This document shows positions 1 through 12,080 of a stretch of DNA of 64,000 bases, piece by piece (position 1 is the stretch's first letter; every line of letters begins with the position of its first letter). Location: NCBI GenBank assembly GCA_949130495.1, contig OX422218.1, positions 45,408,823-45,472,822 of the forward strand. Reading direction: 5' to 3'. The translations under genes and the position numbers were made by a program. The DNA comes from Sambucus nigra (Eukaryota > Streptophyta > Magnoliopsida > Dipsacales > Adoxaceae). The notes beneath the pieces are model-generated. The model made no database searches, had not been told where the DNA came from, and was given only the letters and a program-made list of their open reading frames with translations.

Positions 1-325
1 TGTAATGAGAAATGAAGAGTTATTCTCTAACTTTTCTATTTATACCTAGAGTTAGTTTAATTACAAAAATGCCATCGGCCCAAATTTAACCCTCTTGATC
101 CTTTTACGCGTTAATTAGCTTCCAATATTTAAGTCGCGTATTCTTATTGCAATTTATTCATTTTAACTTTTCATTTCCAAGCATTTAGAATATATGTATG
201 GATATAATTTTCGCGTTCATTAATTATTCGCTTATTAATATTTTATCACAAAGTATTATTTTTTTAAGTCAGGATTTTATTCAATTAGTTGAATTTTAAT
301 TTAGTCAAAAATTCGGGGTATTACA
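1..325 (-). repeat. 5' part of an LTR running off the left edge
   Basis: On the minus strand an LTR-like start (tgtaataccccgaattttt) begins at 325 and reads leftward out of the window. It sits directly against the gag fragment of the neighbouring gypsy element, so it looks like the 5' end of another retroelement inserted into that gag. After the first dozen bases it does not resemble the LTR at 990-3757, so it is a different family. The other end is outside the window, so neither target duplication nor element type can be checked. Confidence 0.6.
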
Positions 326-790
326 GAACTCCAGATCAAACCGCACTTAAAACTCTTGAAAATTCACCGCATCTCTCTCCTTCGATATGGTGACCGATTG
401 CCACCACTGATGAGTTGCTCTAACTAGCAAATACCTTCTTTTGGGTGTCGCTTTACTCAACCATACATAAATGACTTTGGATGTCCTTCTTCCATTAGCT
501 AGTTGCTACAACATCCATACTACTTTGAAACTTTAGTGGATGGCCCTTATGAAAGGCCTCACTGATGCACTCCCACACTGATGACAATGGGTGAGTTTGA
601 ACTGGTGTTGCCACTGGAAATTATGGTTGTACCAGGGTCAAGTGCTACGCCATGGCGGTCATAGTGGCATTAACTTCCTTTGCTATAATGGATGTAACCT
701 TTACCGTGGTCACAATACCCTGAGCGACTTGTGGCTCCGCCTGAACCTCCCCTTCTGTGGCCCTCCTCGTTGCACGAGATAATCTCCCTT
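326..790 (-). pseudogene. Gypsy gag N-terminal fragment
   Basis: Minus-strand translation gives a broken gag. After a basic, glycine-rich start near 790 there is a stretch with several stops, then a Retrotrans_gag-like core near 340-420 with the usual A-x-H-x-W-W pattern (ATHQWWQ) and an F-x-x-x-F segment (FQEF...RFDLEF). Gag would package the element RNA into virus-like particles. The frame shifts and contains stops, and the domain is cut at 326 by the next insertion, so it is dead. The plus-strand open frame at 591-782 is its shadow. Confidence 0.5.
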
Positions 791-969
791 TTCTTGGGTT
801 CGGAATTTGAAACCAAGATATTATATGAGATTCACTTCAAAAACATACAATAGCAGAAGAATGTAAATGTGCAATATGAAATAATAGTCCTAAACACAGG
901 ACTCTATATCAAAGAAAATGCGATGCTAATAATGTAGTAAGTCCGCACAGATCCTAAAGGACACTAAAA

Positions 970-989
970 CATGATGATCTGATACGAAC
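970..989 (-). other. Degenerate primer-binding site
   Basis: On the minus strand, right after the LTR end (ggggtgtcata), comes cgtatcagatc. It resembles the initiator-Met tRNA complement tggtatcagagc used by many plant retroelements, with a few mismatches. Its position fixes the LTR end at 990. Confidence 0.55.
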
Positions 990-2195
990 TATGACACCCC
1001 TCTTATTCTAATACTGAGTGATCAATCCTATATTAAAATAAAACAGGAATCCAGTATGATTTCATTCTCAGCATCACTTTCAAAATAAGTAATAAAATAT
1101 AAAGCCAAATATAACCGTACATACAATAAATTGATAGGATAAAACTGACATGCATGAATAAATAATGTGAATCGAATAAACCATAGGTCACTACAAATCA
1201 CTTGATAAATAAATCGGGTTTGACATAAATAAAACCCTTTCCAACTATGGGCGACATGCCCAAAAGAAAATACTGAAATGAAACTGCATCCTATATAGAT
1301 ATAGTCAAACTGAGACGGCTAAAACAAACTCGTAGCATCGACAACTACGACTCGTAACGACATGAAAGATCTACCCCTCTTGTCCTTGTTGCTGCTGAAC
1401 ATCTGGGGTTTTAATAATAAAATAAGAAAAGAAATATTTCCGATGGTCAAAGCTCAAAAGGTTTGAAAATATTTTACAAATAATTAAATATTTTAAATTA
1501 ATAAAGTAGTAGTGTATTACTTTCATAATTAATTGCCCGGTCGCACTCGTATAAGGCAGAACCTCGTCTCTCATCTATTATGTATACCTAACGCATTCAT
1601 TTTATTATCCTAATTAAGCTACCCAGTTTAACTAGGACATATAAGCTTTATCCAAGCCCAAATCCGCTAATGGTCGTAAATTAGCTAAGTATAAACTACC
1701 CTCACTAGGTATACGATCATAAACAATATCATAGCGACACACCTTCTATAGATAAATATTCACACAATAAACATAACATAGATATACCCGTGCTATAAGT
1801 AGATACACACCCTAAATCATACAAACATACATATATATCGCTGGCTATATACGTATAATTGTATCCCCAGAGCATAGACCTCGCGAATACATCCTTCATG
1901 GGCTATCAACCCCCATGCATCACGCATCACACTGAGACACCATGTCAAAATCTAACCATCGAATCCAATCGTAAACACATACAGCGAAAGCCTTCATAAA
2001 CATACGTTCGTGGGTCGCAACCACACCACATCGCACCCAATCGGTTTCCAAACAAACGCCTATCCTCACACGTACTATGACGTGCGGATTCAATCCAACA
2101 CCTATTGGTCAACGCTAGGGTGGATCGCCCACTATGAGTAACCTCCTAACGATAGCACTTCCGAGTAATTATGCTCAATATACACACATAGAAAT

Positions 2196-2235
<40 letters not shown>

Positions 2236-3757
2236 CAAGAACCCCAATACATGTACATATAATACTGAACTCATACGAAATCCCACAACGTACGAGCCTC
2301 CCAAATTCTGAAATGCGGGTCGACTTATCGATTGTACATCTAAGTGTTGACTCACTTGAATTCTTGGTTCTCCTCACCCGAACCTATCTATTCATTAGCC
2401 TATAACACACACCAAACCCGAAAAAACATTCCCCAGTAGTCCCACAATACCCAAAAGCCCCTACAGTCATTCCCCGATCTCGAACGGGTCAAAATAAGAC
2501 ATGAACAAAATTTTGGCAGGCCAACAAACTGAATTGGTTCTCTTAGCTGACCAAACCAGTTCAGTTAAGCAAACTGGTTCACTTCCCCAGCAAACAGATT
2601 TGGTTTGTTGGGTTCCCTGTCATATTCTTCCTCAGGTTTTTATCCTCTAAACCCTCCAATGGATGTTCCTAAACATATAACTAACATCCTACATCATTAT
2701 ATTAGCATCCCAGAAGTGTTATAACATAAAATTAGCCCTAAATCCACTATCGAAACCCTAGAATTATAAATCAAATATCAATTCTAACAAACCCAGAATT
2801 TAGCCAAATTAGATTTTTATTAATTCAACCTTCCTATCAATGTTCTACATGATCATCATTATTAACCCAGAATTAATTTTAAAATTTCTACATGATCAAC
2901 ATCAACTAATTATTAATTTAAATCAAAGATTAATTACTATCTACATCTCATAATTAATTAATCAAATATCCAACCAATAAACCTTAAAATCACAAATTCT
3001 TACACTATTACCTATGAAAGTGATTAACTACCTAATCATGCAATTTAAATTATGTAACTACTTGACTTTGTGGATCTAAATCTGAAGTCTTGACGGCTAT
3101 GATGGGTTGAAATCGGAGATTGTTCCCTCTCTTCTCTTCTCCATGCCTTTCTCTCCCGTTTCTTCTTCTTTATCTTCTTTTAAACTCTCTAACTCTCAAA
3201 TATGCAGAGATTGAAAAGTGGGGCTGCCATCCACCCCTCTAAACCTTAAATACCTCCTAATTACATCCTAATCCCATTTTTTTCATTAGACCCCAGGTGT
3301 AAAAAGACAATCGTATCCTTATACGGGTCCCGTTATGTCTAAAAAGTCCCTGAAACCCAATCATAATATTTGGGTACCTATTCTGGATTATTTTGGCCTA
3401 TTTAGGATCACCGGTGCACTTAAAAAGTTCATCGAAGTCACCCAACTACAAATATGCCCACATATCATTAATTGGGCCTGACACGTGCGTATAGTATGCA
3501 TCGTCCCTAAAATATACCAATCCGTCAATGTAACTCTGTATCAACATAATATAATAAACAATCACTTTTCACTCATAAATGACATGTAATCAAGCACAAA
3601 TCTATTTACTTATCACGTACAAGTAAATAATAATAGTGGATGTTAATCCTTATCTCGCTAATTAATATTTACCAAAACCAATTTAATTTCCTCAATTAAA
3701 TTAATAAATCCATGCACACGTGGAAATCAAATACTCATAAAAGTATGGGGTATTCCA
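990..3757 (-). repeat. 5' LTR of the minus-strand gypsy element
   Basis: It starts on the minus strand at 3757 (tggaatacccc, a decayed tgtaatacccc) and ends at 990 next to the PBS. Length is about 2.77 kb, like the other chromovirus-type LTRs here (2.8-2.95 kb). It contains a (CA)n(TA)n microsatellite at about 2196-2235 and, at 2521-2616, several copies of a self-complementary word of the aaactggttc type. No coding capacity is supported in it. Confidence 0.65.
2196..2235. repeat. (CA)n(TA)n compound microsatellite
   Basis: About 13 CA units run straight into about 7 TA units inside the minus-strand LTR. Short open frames over it are artefacts of the repeat. Confidence 0.95.
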
Positions 3758-4760
3758 CAATCATGCTTCATCATCATTATCAATAATGTTAGCATAAAAA
3801 GACATGCAAGAGTCATGCAATTCAGAAGGTCTAGACTCATCGTTATCAAAATCACTTGAATATTTGATCATCTTTTGAACATTTAGGTGTTTCAAAGTTT
3901 CTGCCATGGGGTCTAGACCCTTGAAAGTTTTGATGACAAGATTGTCCTTGTTTAGTTGTTATTACCTTTCTAAACTTGACTATTTTCTTAAATTATTTAC
4001 TCATTCAAGCGATCTAGTTATCAATACTCCTAAGGGTTGTGTCATCAAATAGGTCTAAGTCCAGGCCTGGAATGTTTAACTTATTCGGTTGAGAGGTGAA
4101 CTCCAAATTTGATCTAGGATTTTTTAGAAGATGTAGACATATGTTTGTTATATTCCAATTCCATTTCAACAGTCCTCAATTTACTACTTAACAGTTCAGG
4201 GGTGAAGTCTTGATCATCCATCTCATCAATTGCATATCCTTTGGGTTCAAACTTAGTTAGTAGATATCTAAGAATATTCATCATAATTTCCTTTCTATCA
4301 CAGAGTATACAATTTTCATGGAGTTTTGTTACAATATTAGTCAAATTAATATATAAATCATCAAAGGTCTCAGTATTATTCACCATTATAGTGTTATAAT
4401 GTTGAATCAGCACTTGGGTTTGCCCAACCTTAAAACGCAATTCACCTTCATGGGTAGTGACTAGCATGTCCCAGGATTCTTTCGAGGTGGAGCAAAACTC
4501 ATGTTCATTAACTGACAAAATGATGTAGTTTATACCCTTACAGCTGTACTAATACAATTGTTTTTCTTCCTTAATGAATTCACTTAAAAATTTCAATTCT
4601 CTCAGTGCTGCCTTCACTAACTCTTTAAGTAGGAAAAGTATATTTAGATTCAGTCATCTCACATACATTATCACCGAAAGTGCCTTGCATGAAATCATTC
4701 ATCCTCACTTTCTAGTAAGGTAAATTGGGCCCATCAAAGACTGGAAGTCTGGATAGATTT
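3758..4760 (-). pseudogene. Ty1/copia gag (UBN2-type), interrupted
   Basis: The minus strand encodes a copia-type gag. Near 4740 is the N-terminal F-D-G-P-N motif, with the expected W of YWK changed to a stop. A 134-residue open stretch at 4114-4518 carries the typical core: KESWDMLVTTHEG, then TFDDLYINLTNIV, ILRYLL and ELLSSKLRTVEMELEYNKH. Downstream the frame decays toward an acidic C-terminal region and is cut at 3757 by the gypsy LTR. No zinc knuckle survives. Several frameshifts and stops make it a pseudogene. Family assignment is firm; the sublineage is not. Confidence 0.75.
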
Positions 4761-5081
4761 CCTAGTTTTTCCAATTTTTATTTTGTTTCTTTTCAAAACA
4801 GTTTTAAAAAAGTTTAGGATCTAAAATAATTTTAAATCTCTACGACAAATTAAAAATCACACTTGACCTTTTAACCAAGTTAAAAATATCTAGTGTATAA
4901 TCTGAATAACTTTCTTGAGAAAACTCCTTTTGATTTTAAAACAGACTAAGTATGAACACAAGATGTGTTTGAAAACTTATCTACAAACTTAAGTTAGATT
5001 TTAGTTCTAAAATTCTTGACTAAGCTTTATATGATAAAACATTTTGGATATATATAAGAATTTGGAATAAGTATCACCTAG
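4761..5081 (-). other. Leader between copia LTR and gag
   Basis: AT-rich and non-coding. By position it is the 5' untranslated leader of the minus-strand copia element. I see no clean primer-binding site at its start, which is why the LTR boundary next to it is provisional. Confidence 0.4.
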
Positions 5082-6926
5082 TGTTGTGAAAACTAAGGCA
5101 GTTAAAGAAATTTAAATTAAATACACAACACATAAATTTTAACGTGCTAAAACTCTAGCGTACTAGAGAAAACTCCATAGTCCTCTCTACGGGACAACCA
5201 AAAACAGTCACTAAAATCAAATGGTGTTATTACATACATATAAAGATCAAGTCAAGAAAGTTACTTAAATGAGAAATAACTCTAGGTAAGAACTTTATGA
5301 TCTTCTAATGTTGTAACAATAAATCGACAAAGTCGACTAAAGATCCTTATATCCAAATATCAACCAACGCTTTAAGTGACTGAATGTGTAGTGAAAGTGA
5401 TAATAACTACATGCACATGCACAAATACGCACACACACTTAAGTACAAATAAATCCTAAGTATTTCTAATACATGTAAGATTATTTTTGTGGTGTTAAAT
5501 CAAAACTCCTCAAAGCAATTTTTCAATCATATCCAAACAAGAATGAACACAAAAAGTCAGATTAAATAAATACTTCAGATCTAAAAACATTTATTTATTC
5601 TAAATGATTTTAGAAGACTTAAAATCCTTTTTCAAAGATATTTATAAGATTTTATCTAAAAATCATTTCAAATCATTATGATTCAACTCAAAGAAACTTT
5701 GGATCAAATAGATCAAGACATGCAAAACAAGATCCAAAGGAAACAAAGATTTTTAAAACATTTACAAAGATAAAATAATTTGAAAAAAAAACAGGTTTAA
5801 AATCTTTATTTCAGAGAGAAAAATATAACTAAAATGTGAGTGAAAATATACAACTCAAATGTTTTAACTCAAGGTTTATGGAAAGAAAATTGAGTTTAAA
5901 TGAAGTTGTTAATGGTTTCTATTTGGAGATAGAACCCTAGGAGTTCTAGTTAAACCTCTCAAACACTCAAACCCTTATCATTCTTCAATAACATCACTCT
6001 TTTTCTCTCTCTCTAAAATGAATTATGGTTTATATTTCTCTCTATATTTTCTTTTTTTTTCTCCTCTCCATGAACTCTCTAAAAAAATTATCACATCTGA
6101 CGTGAGGAGGCCTTATATAGCAAGAGGTGGAAGATTATGGACTCCAGTAAACATCTCCCAATCTCAATGGTTGAATTCAAATGAACTAGATGAGAATGAG
6201 ATCAACGGTTGTAAACCAAACATAATAAGTAAGTAGGTTAAAGCTAAATGGCAAAATCGGTTGTCGATCATCACCTGCCACTAGCTCATCATCTCAACCG
6301 TTCCTAACAAAGATGAACAACGAGGAATCTATCAACAAAGATGTGAGAGTAAACAAACACAAACATGTATAACCTGTTTAAAAATCAGTTGCACATAGAT
6401 CTAATAGAATGTTGGTTGAGCATAAGCCAACCAATGGAATATACACACGTATTTCTATTATTTCAAAGAATAGATTTAAATTGATTTTCAATAAAGAATT
6501 TTAATTCAAAACTAGATTTAAAATTCATTTAAAAATAAGAAAAAATATTTAAAATTCTAAAAAAATATGGTAAAATAACTTTTCAATGTTTTACATAAAT
6601 ATTGATTTTTGCATAATGTCAACACTTAAAATTATTTCTAATAATCCCAATTAATTCATAATAAATGCTAAAAATGCCAAATAAAATAAACAAATATGAG
6701 AAAAATATATGTGTGTATGTGATGTGTGCAACCTATTTATGGGTTGGTTTTACCATCTTACTCATCTTTGACTATGATTAGTCTTCTTTGGTCAACTCTT
6801 GATGATGTACCATAAAGTGATTCTCGACTAAAAAATATATTTTGCACAAATTCCAAAGTTGTTGAAACTCTAAATAGTACAGACTCAATGCAAACCTAGG
6901 AATTAATTATTTATGGAGTTTCAACA
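5082..6926 (-). repeat. Putative 5' LTR of the minus-strand copia element
   Basis: On the minus strand the block begins tgttgaaactcc at 6926 and ends ttcacaaca at 5082, giving the short inverted ends TGTTG/CAACA expected of an LTR. It lies upstream of the copia gag in the same orientation. Near its 3' end is a stretch around gttgtcccgtagagag followed by a region ending in gtgttgtgtatttaattt, of a style I associate with copia LTR ends. No second LTR is available to confirm the limits. Confidence 0.45.
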
Positions 6927-7127
6927 ATCATGGACCATGAAATTATATTGGTCACCCCTTTGTTTAACAAAAATCCAAGTTTAAAAGGACGATGACAACA
7001 GGGGTTGTCAAGATCAAGGATGGTGACAAGGTGAGTTATCGCGCCTAGAATTGTCACGGTCCTTGATGGTGACAATTCTCTGTTGTCATGGTCAAGGACT
7101 GTGACAAATAGTTTTTTTGATGTAGTG
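6927..7127. mobile_element. Terminal fragment of a CACTA (En/Spm) DNA transposon
   Basis: The plus strand ends gatgtagtg at 7127; the complement reads CACTACATC followed by an A run, the usual form of a CACTA terminus. Inside it, at about 6990-7110, are at least three copies of a roughly 25-bp self-complementary unit around ttgtcacggtccttgatggtgacaa. These match the subterminal repeats such elements use as transposase-binding sites. The left side is cut by the copia LTR at 6926, so neither the other end nor a transposase gene is present. Confidence 0.6.
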
Positions 7128-8094
7128 CGTAACTAGTAGGGAGCCAGGCTAATCTAGAAGAAATGAGGTCATACCTGAGACATAAGTGGTTTTCTTATAG
7201 AAAAAGGTGTTTTGTTTATTTATTTTTATTTTTGAGAAATGATGTTTTTGGTACTTTCCAAAAAATGGACAGGGAAGAAAAAATCCTCAATGTATTTTTT
7301 ATTATTAGGTTCCACTTGTATTATGTTCTGGTTAGGATGCATGTGAAATGCCAAACAAGACCCAAGTCTAGGAGAAAAGAGCATATATACTGTAAGGTAC
7401 GGTTTAACGTGTTTCCAGACTCACGGAGAGAATCTTGTTTTTAAAATGGGCAAAAGGGTACAAAATCGGGTGGTAAGGTGACCGAAATATTGGTGGAGTT
7501 TTGTATTGGAATCGGATTCTAGATATGAGTTTTAAAGGGAATACCTCTATATGAGGGTTATGCATGGGAGGGTACTGTAAGGGTTCCTTCATTTGGCATG
7601 ATTTCCATAATATAACTCTTGCTTATTGGGGCAATCATTCATCGGTACATATAGAGAATCCATTTGGTGTACGTGATTATACATGAATTTCATCACTATA
7701 TACCTCGTTGTGATGGTTTGTGATATAGAGAATTCGATATACTCGATGTACGTGAACGATTTTCGATTATATGCATCCCATTGTGAGTTTGGTCAAGTGG
7801 TACGACATGGGAGAAATGTTTTATATACGTCAAGGGAACTTGGATAATGGAAGTGGGATCCTATTTCTTAGCTTAATTGCTCTCCACAGAGTTGGCAACC
7901 CATTACAAAGCGACTCCACGGAATGGAACAAATATAGAGTCAATGCTTAATATTCATGTAATGTAGTGTGAAAATTCATGATTCTTATTAGTATCTATAT
8001 GAAAAGTATTATGTATACTAAGAGAGAGATATGTACAACTATTAAGCATTAAGTAAAAAAGGAAGTATATATAAGTGGCATGTGATAAAAGAAC
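7128..8094. other. Non-coding stretch, unidentified
   Basis: Short open frames on both strands have no recognisable domain. A minus-strand stretch near 7880-7920 (gtggagtcgc, gggttgccaactctgtgg) is reminiscent of sequence just inside Tat-type LTRs. This may be interior of the minus-strand element whose LTR-like block starts at 10028. Nothing firmer can be said. Confidence 0.3.
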
Positions 8095-8345
8095 TACTAT
8101 ACAAATGAAGTAAAGCATGTGAATATAAAATCGTGATGGAGCATGTGAATATGTACAAGTTAAGTGGGGTATATAAATATATACAAGTGAAGTGATACAT
8201 ATGATATGTACAAGTGAAGTAAAGCATGGAAATATGTACACATGGAGTAAAGCATAGACATATGTACATGTGTAATGAAGCATGGAAATATGTACAAGTG
8301 ATATGGAGAATATGGTAAAAAAAAAGTGGGATATACATGTGATAA
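8095..8345. repeat. Imperfect minisatellite (atatgtacaagtgaagtaaagc type)
   Basis: A unit of roughly 28-36 bp built on atatgtacaagtgaagta and aagcatggaa recurs about seven times with substitutions and small length changes. The minus strand has few stop triplets here, so three overlapping minus-strand frames stay open (up to 205 codons, 7954-8571). Their products are low-complexity Y/I/H/C/T/S strings, so I treat them as a by-product of the repeat. Confidence 0.75.
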
Positions 8346-8570
8346 AAATATAAGTATGTACATGAGATGGAGAGAAATATACATAGATGACATAATATGA
8401 GCATGGGATTTGGAACATATGAGAATATACAGAGAAAAATAAGAGAAGTGATTGTACATAGGAGAAGATATATACACATATGTAAAAAATAATGTAGGGG
8501 AGAAAAATAAAACCCATGTAAATAAAGTATAATCCTTGAAATGTCCCCGGTGCATTCGTCGATATGTCCA

Positions 8571-10028
8571 TCCTAGCCCCTTATCGATGAAGCTCTTGCG
8601 TGTGTGGATACGATAGACCAGAAAGGATATAAATGGTCGTTGTCAGCAATGTGAGTTGTGTGAATGTGTAAAGATCTAAGTCGTCAACCTATTTTACCAA
8701 AAATAGGAAAAAAGGGATCCTCCTCTGAAGAGACATCTAAAAGATAACTAGTGCATGTGAAACCAAATGAGATATGGGATCGAAGACTATATTACGGAGT
8801 AAGAAGGTGTTAGTCACTCACTTCGACATTTCGATCTCTCATGAACTATAAAAATATTCTACTTATCCTAAATTATTGAATATTTGTATATGGATAAAAT
8901 GTGTTGTGTGTGCGAAGTCAACAATCTGAATATATACATGGATTTGCAAGTTTGTGCAAGCGCGTGCAAATATGTTGGGAGTGGAGTCATCATATTCACA
9001 TCAAGGAAAAGATGGGAATGAGTCTTTCTAAAGAGATAAACAATTTAAACATGAATAAAATCCTAAGAGAAATGTATAAAGATGACTAAAATATTAATGA
9101 GGTCCTGAAATCATAATTTCGATATGAAAAAGTGAATGCGTGTATATGCGACCACTAAAGAGATAATAAATGATAGAAAATTAATCCACGTAACCAAAAA
9201 TGGCATCAAAGTCCACGTAGTTCATAATATGAATAAGAATAGGGTCTAACCCATAATTCTAAATGTGGTAAAATTATAGGAAAGTATGGTAAATATATAG
9301 ATAATAAAAAGGATAGAATTAGTGATAGGAAAAGAATGAAACAACTATAAATGAAATAAGGACACTAAAATATGAAAAATAGCATTTATGGGAGTAATAA
9401 AACATAAAGGATTTTGGACCTTCAAGCACTTTTGAATTATGTCCTGTACTCTTCGTTTCTGATTTCCAGTGTTTAAATAATGGCGGTGGAGTGGTGGTTG
9501 AAAGGGGTAAGGTGATGTAAGAGAATATACGAGAGTTAGAGAAAGTGATGTGTGGTAAATTCAAAATGGTAGTCGCACTGAAATTAAGGCCTTGTGCATA
9601 TGGTGTAAGGGTGTCCTTATATAGGAAAACCCTATAGGTGAAAAGAATAGTTCTGCCCTTCAGGGGTCTGTCAGCTAACAGGGTCATAGTCTTGCCTGTA
9701 AATAGGGTGGAATGATTTGATGATGAAGTAAGCCCAGTTTTCCTATAGACAAGGGAGGTGTCCTACCTATAGGTAGGCAAGAATGGTGTTTTGTCTTGAT
9801 TTATGAATCGTAAATCTAATTCATGCATGGCTGGGACCGTTGAAAAGAGGATTTAAAGTTATATGATTTTATGATGGGGACTCCTGGGTTAGAGAGTTTA
9901 CTGAAGTCAAATGGGGCTCTGGGAGAGTATCGTTATTCTCCAGTTTGGGTTTGGAGGAGGATTAGGGGTTTGGGATTGAAGGGACTTTATTTGGACCCTG
10001 TGATAGATGCTAGGATAGGGCATCTACA
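8571..10028 (-). repeat. LTR-like block, minus strand
   Basis: On the minus strand a block begins at 10028 with tgtagatgccctatcctagc. The plus-strand block at 10780 begins with nearly the same bases (tgtagacaccccatcctagc). About 400 bp in is a TATA box, then a pyrimidine-rich leader, as in an LTR. Its end is not clear and may lie before 8571. The 122-codon minus frame at 9319-9687 covers the leader and has no domain I know. Confidence 0.4.
9616..9623 (-). promoter_or_regulatory. TATA box in minus-strand LTR-like block
   Basis: On the minus strand cctatataaggacaccc lies about 400 bp from the block's start, a usual U3 position. Transcription would run toward lower coordinates. Confidence 0.45.
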
Positions 10029-10779
10029 GTATTTATAAAAAATTCATATTTTTTAAAAAATAACTAATAAATTTTTTGGAATTAAATAAATGATTGTTGA
10101 ATCAATAATTCATATTTACTCTTATGAATTAACGGGTAATTTATATTTGTTTAGATTATTAACAAGAATTTCAAATGATAATTATAAACAATATATGAAG
10201 AACCTGTAAATTAAATTAATATGGTATTAATTAATTTGATGTCGTGGGTCGATTTGGTTGGACGGACTCCCGAAAGTACAAAGGCCCGAATTATTTTTTT
10301 TAATTTGGAAAATAGGGTCCTAGGGGTTCGTACACCTTTGGGCCAAGTTTTAAGAGTATTGAGTTGGTCTTTTGGGCTTATTTTGGGGTCCAAATGTGGG
10401 CCCATAGTGGACCTACATGATTAGGATTATAAATAGGTTATTTACCCTCAGTAAATATTATAATACATTATAATATTGAAACCTAGCAGCAGATGCTAAC
10501 TTTTGGAAATGAGTAAGAAAACATATAAGGGTTTAATAAAAGATCAAGCTTCTTTAAAGATAAAAAAATACTATCTAGCTTATTTTATTAATGTAATCTA
10601 TTTATGATTTCATCGTTGAATATGAATTAATTGGGTATGAGCATGATTTAGGATTAAAATGTGATTCTTTATTACAAATCTGATTTTTAACCATGTTGTA
10701 TATTGGGCTAAAATGTATTGAAGATGAAAACTTAGATACTTGGTCAAAAATTCATTTTTATAAATTTTGGTGAAATCTT
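10029..10779. other. AT-rich spacer with an LTR-like promoter segment
   Basis: This lies between two LTR-like blocks pointing away from each other. The plus strand has a G-rich stretch (10240-10420) and then tataaata at 10428-10435 followed by tagg, resembling a retroelement U3/R segment. No coding region is supported; the opposing open frames at 10211-10424 look like chance. Confidence 0.35.
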
Positions 10780-12080
10780 TGTAGACACCCCATCCTAGCA
10801 CAGCTTAACTACTTTCTCAGGTCCCTGACACTTCTCATCCTTCCGTAAACCCTAGGTCATACTCCGAGTACTTATTTGGAGGCCATTAAGTGCTTTAAAC
10901 CTTGCTTGACTCCGATCAAATCTCTGACCTGAGCAAAGATCAATGATACCTCTAAGGACTCTGAATCCCCTTTCCAACAGTCAGTATCATGTGCAAATCG
11001 GCCTCACAGTCCCCACGAACGAATTGTTTTGCTCCAAAAGGCCTCCGGGCAATTTGAAGCCCCGTTTGACCTTGATTAACTCTACAAACAGAGAAAATCT
11101 AAATGAAATCTCGAAGGTATCTGAATTCCGTATGGTCTATGTCGTGCACAAGTTCGCACAAACGACCCATTTTACTCCGAAAACTCCTTATCGAGAGACC
11201 ATTGGGCACTTCCAAGCCCCGTTTGACTTCATTAAACTCCCTAACTCGAGAGTATCTCAATGGATTCTTTAAGGCCTATGAATTCCCTTTCCAACAGTCC
11301 CAGTTTTGTGCAATTCAGACTTATGGTTTCCATTTTATGCTCATTTTTTCAGAAAAGAAATCCATTTCGGACACCCCAGACCCCCTGCCTATCGGTAAGG
11401 TGCACTTTCCTTGCCCAGCAAGGCAGTCACTGTGTCGATAGGAAGGCCAGGGTCTATGCCAATCGGAACCTCCTAACCCTAAATTTCATTATATAAAGAG
11501 ACCATGACCTCACTCCTAAAGGAAGTGTCGTTCTATAATCAATAAACATTCTCTCGATATCATATTGTCGTCATTGCCAAAAAATCCCATCTCCCAAATT
11601 CTCCCAACTCTCTTTGCTACCTCTTTTGGTCACTTAACTCATCCTATTATACCACCCATATACCACTATAAAAATCATCCTACATATCTCCTAAATTCAG
11701 CGACAAAAGTCTTCAAGGAGGTCCTTTCAAAAAAAAATCTAGTTTACTCATTTAGTGTTATTATTCACTTTATTCTCATTTTGTGATATCCTTTAGTCTT
11801 GTTTCATTATCTCGCATCAAAAAGTATCCATTTTTATTATTAGTATTTCACATAACTTATTTTCGTAAAAACCTAAAAAAGACAAAAAATAGGGTTTACT
11901 TGAAAATTCCAAAAGTAAGACTTCCTCATTTCTCACACTTGCCCACATTTTTCTTAAAAGTATTCAAAGCGGAGTCTTAAATTTGGGTTTATGAGTTGAA
12001 CCCCACCCTTACGATATATTCCAACTATGTGGACTTTGATGCCCCTTGGGCTACATAGGCTTCCCAGGCCAATCCTGGGA
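10780..12080 (+). repeat. LTR-like block, plus strand
   Basis: It begins tgtagacaccccatcctagc and pairs by start sequence with the minus-strand block at 10028. It has a repetitive 5' part (10930-11300) in which aattccctttccaacag, gcaaatcgg/gcaattcag and gaagccccgtttgac-type phrases recur. A TATA box follows at 11490-11497, then aataaac. The 3' limit is a guess, near cttcccaggccaatcctggg (about 12070). Short plus-strand frames at 10943-11496 fall in the repetitive part and are not genes. Confidence 0.45.
11490..11497 (+). promoter_or_regulatory. TATA box in plus-strand LTR-like block
   Basis: tatataaagagaccatgacc lies about 710 bp from the block start, with an aataaac signal some 50 bp downstream. 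This fits a U3/R boundary. Confidence 0.45.

Larger units (their letters stand above)
326..3757 (-). mobile_element. Ty3/gypsy LTR retrotransposon, 5' portion (LTR, PBS, gag start)
   Basis: Read on the minus strand this is an LTR (3757 to 990), a degenerate primer-binding site, a leader and the start of gag, cut at 325/326 by another LTR. The leader just inside the PBS shares a run around agtgtcctttaggat with the leader of the large element at 44130-54122. The two LTR ends also match in places (gtgatgct, ggggtgtca), so the two are distant relatives. It inserted into the copia gag at 3758. Its 3' half lies outside the window. Confidence 0.7.

Noticed and set aside
7954..8571. 205-codon minus-strand frame with apparent membrane segments
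   Set aside because: Hydrophobic look follows from the repeat's base composition; three frames are open at once and no conserved motif is present.
10943..11496. Three overlapping plus-strand frames of 78-112 codons
   Set aside because: They lie in the repetitive U3-like part of an LTR-like block before its TATA box and share no domain.
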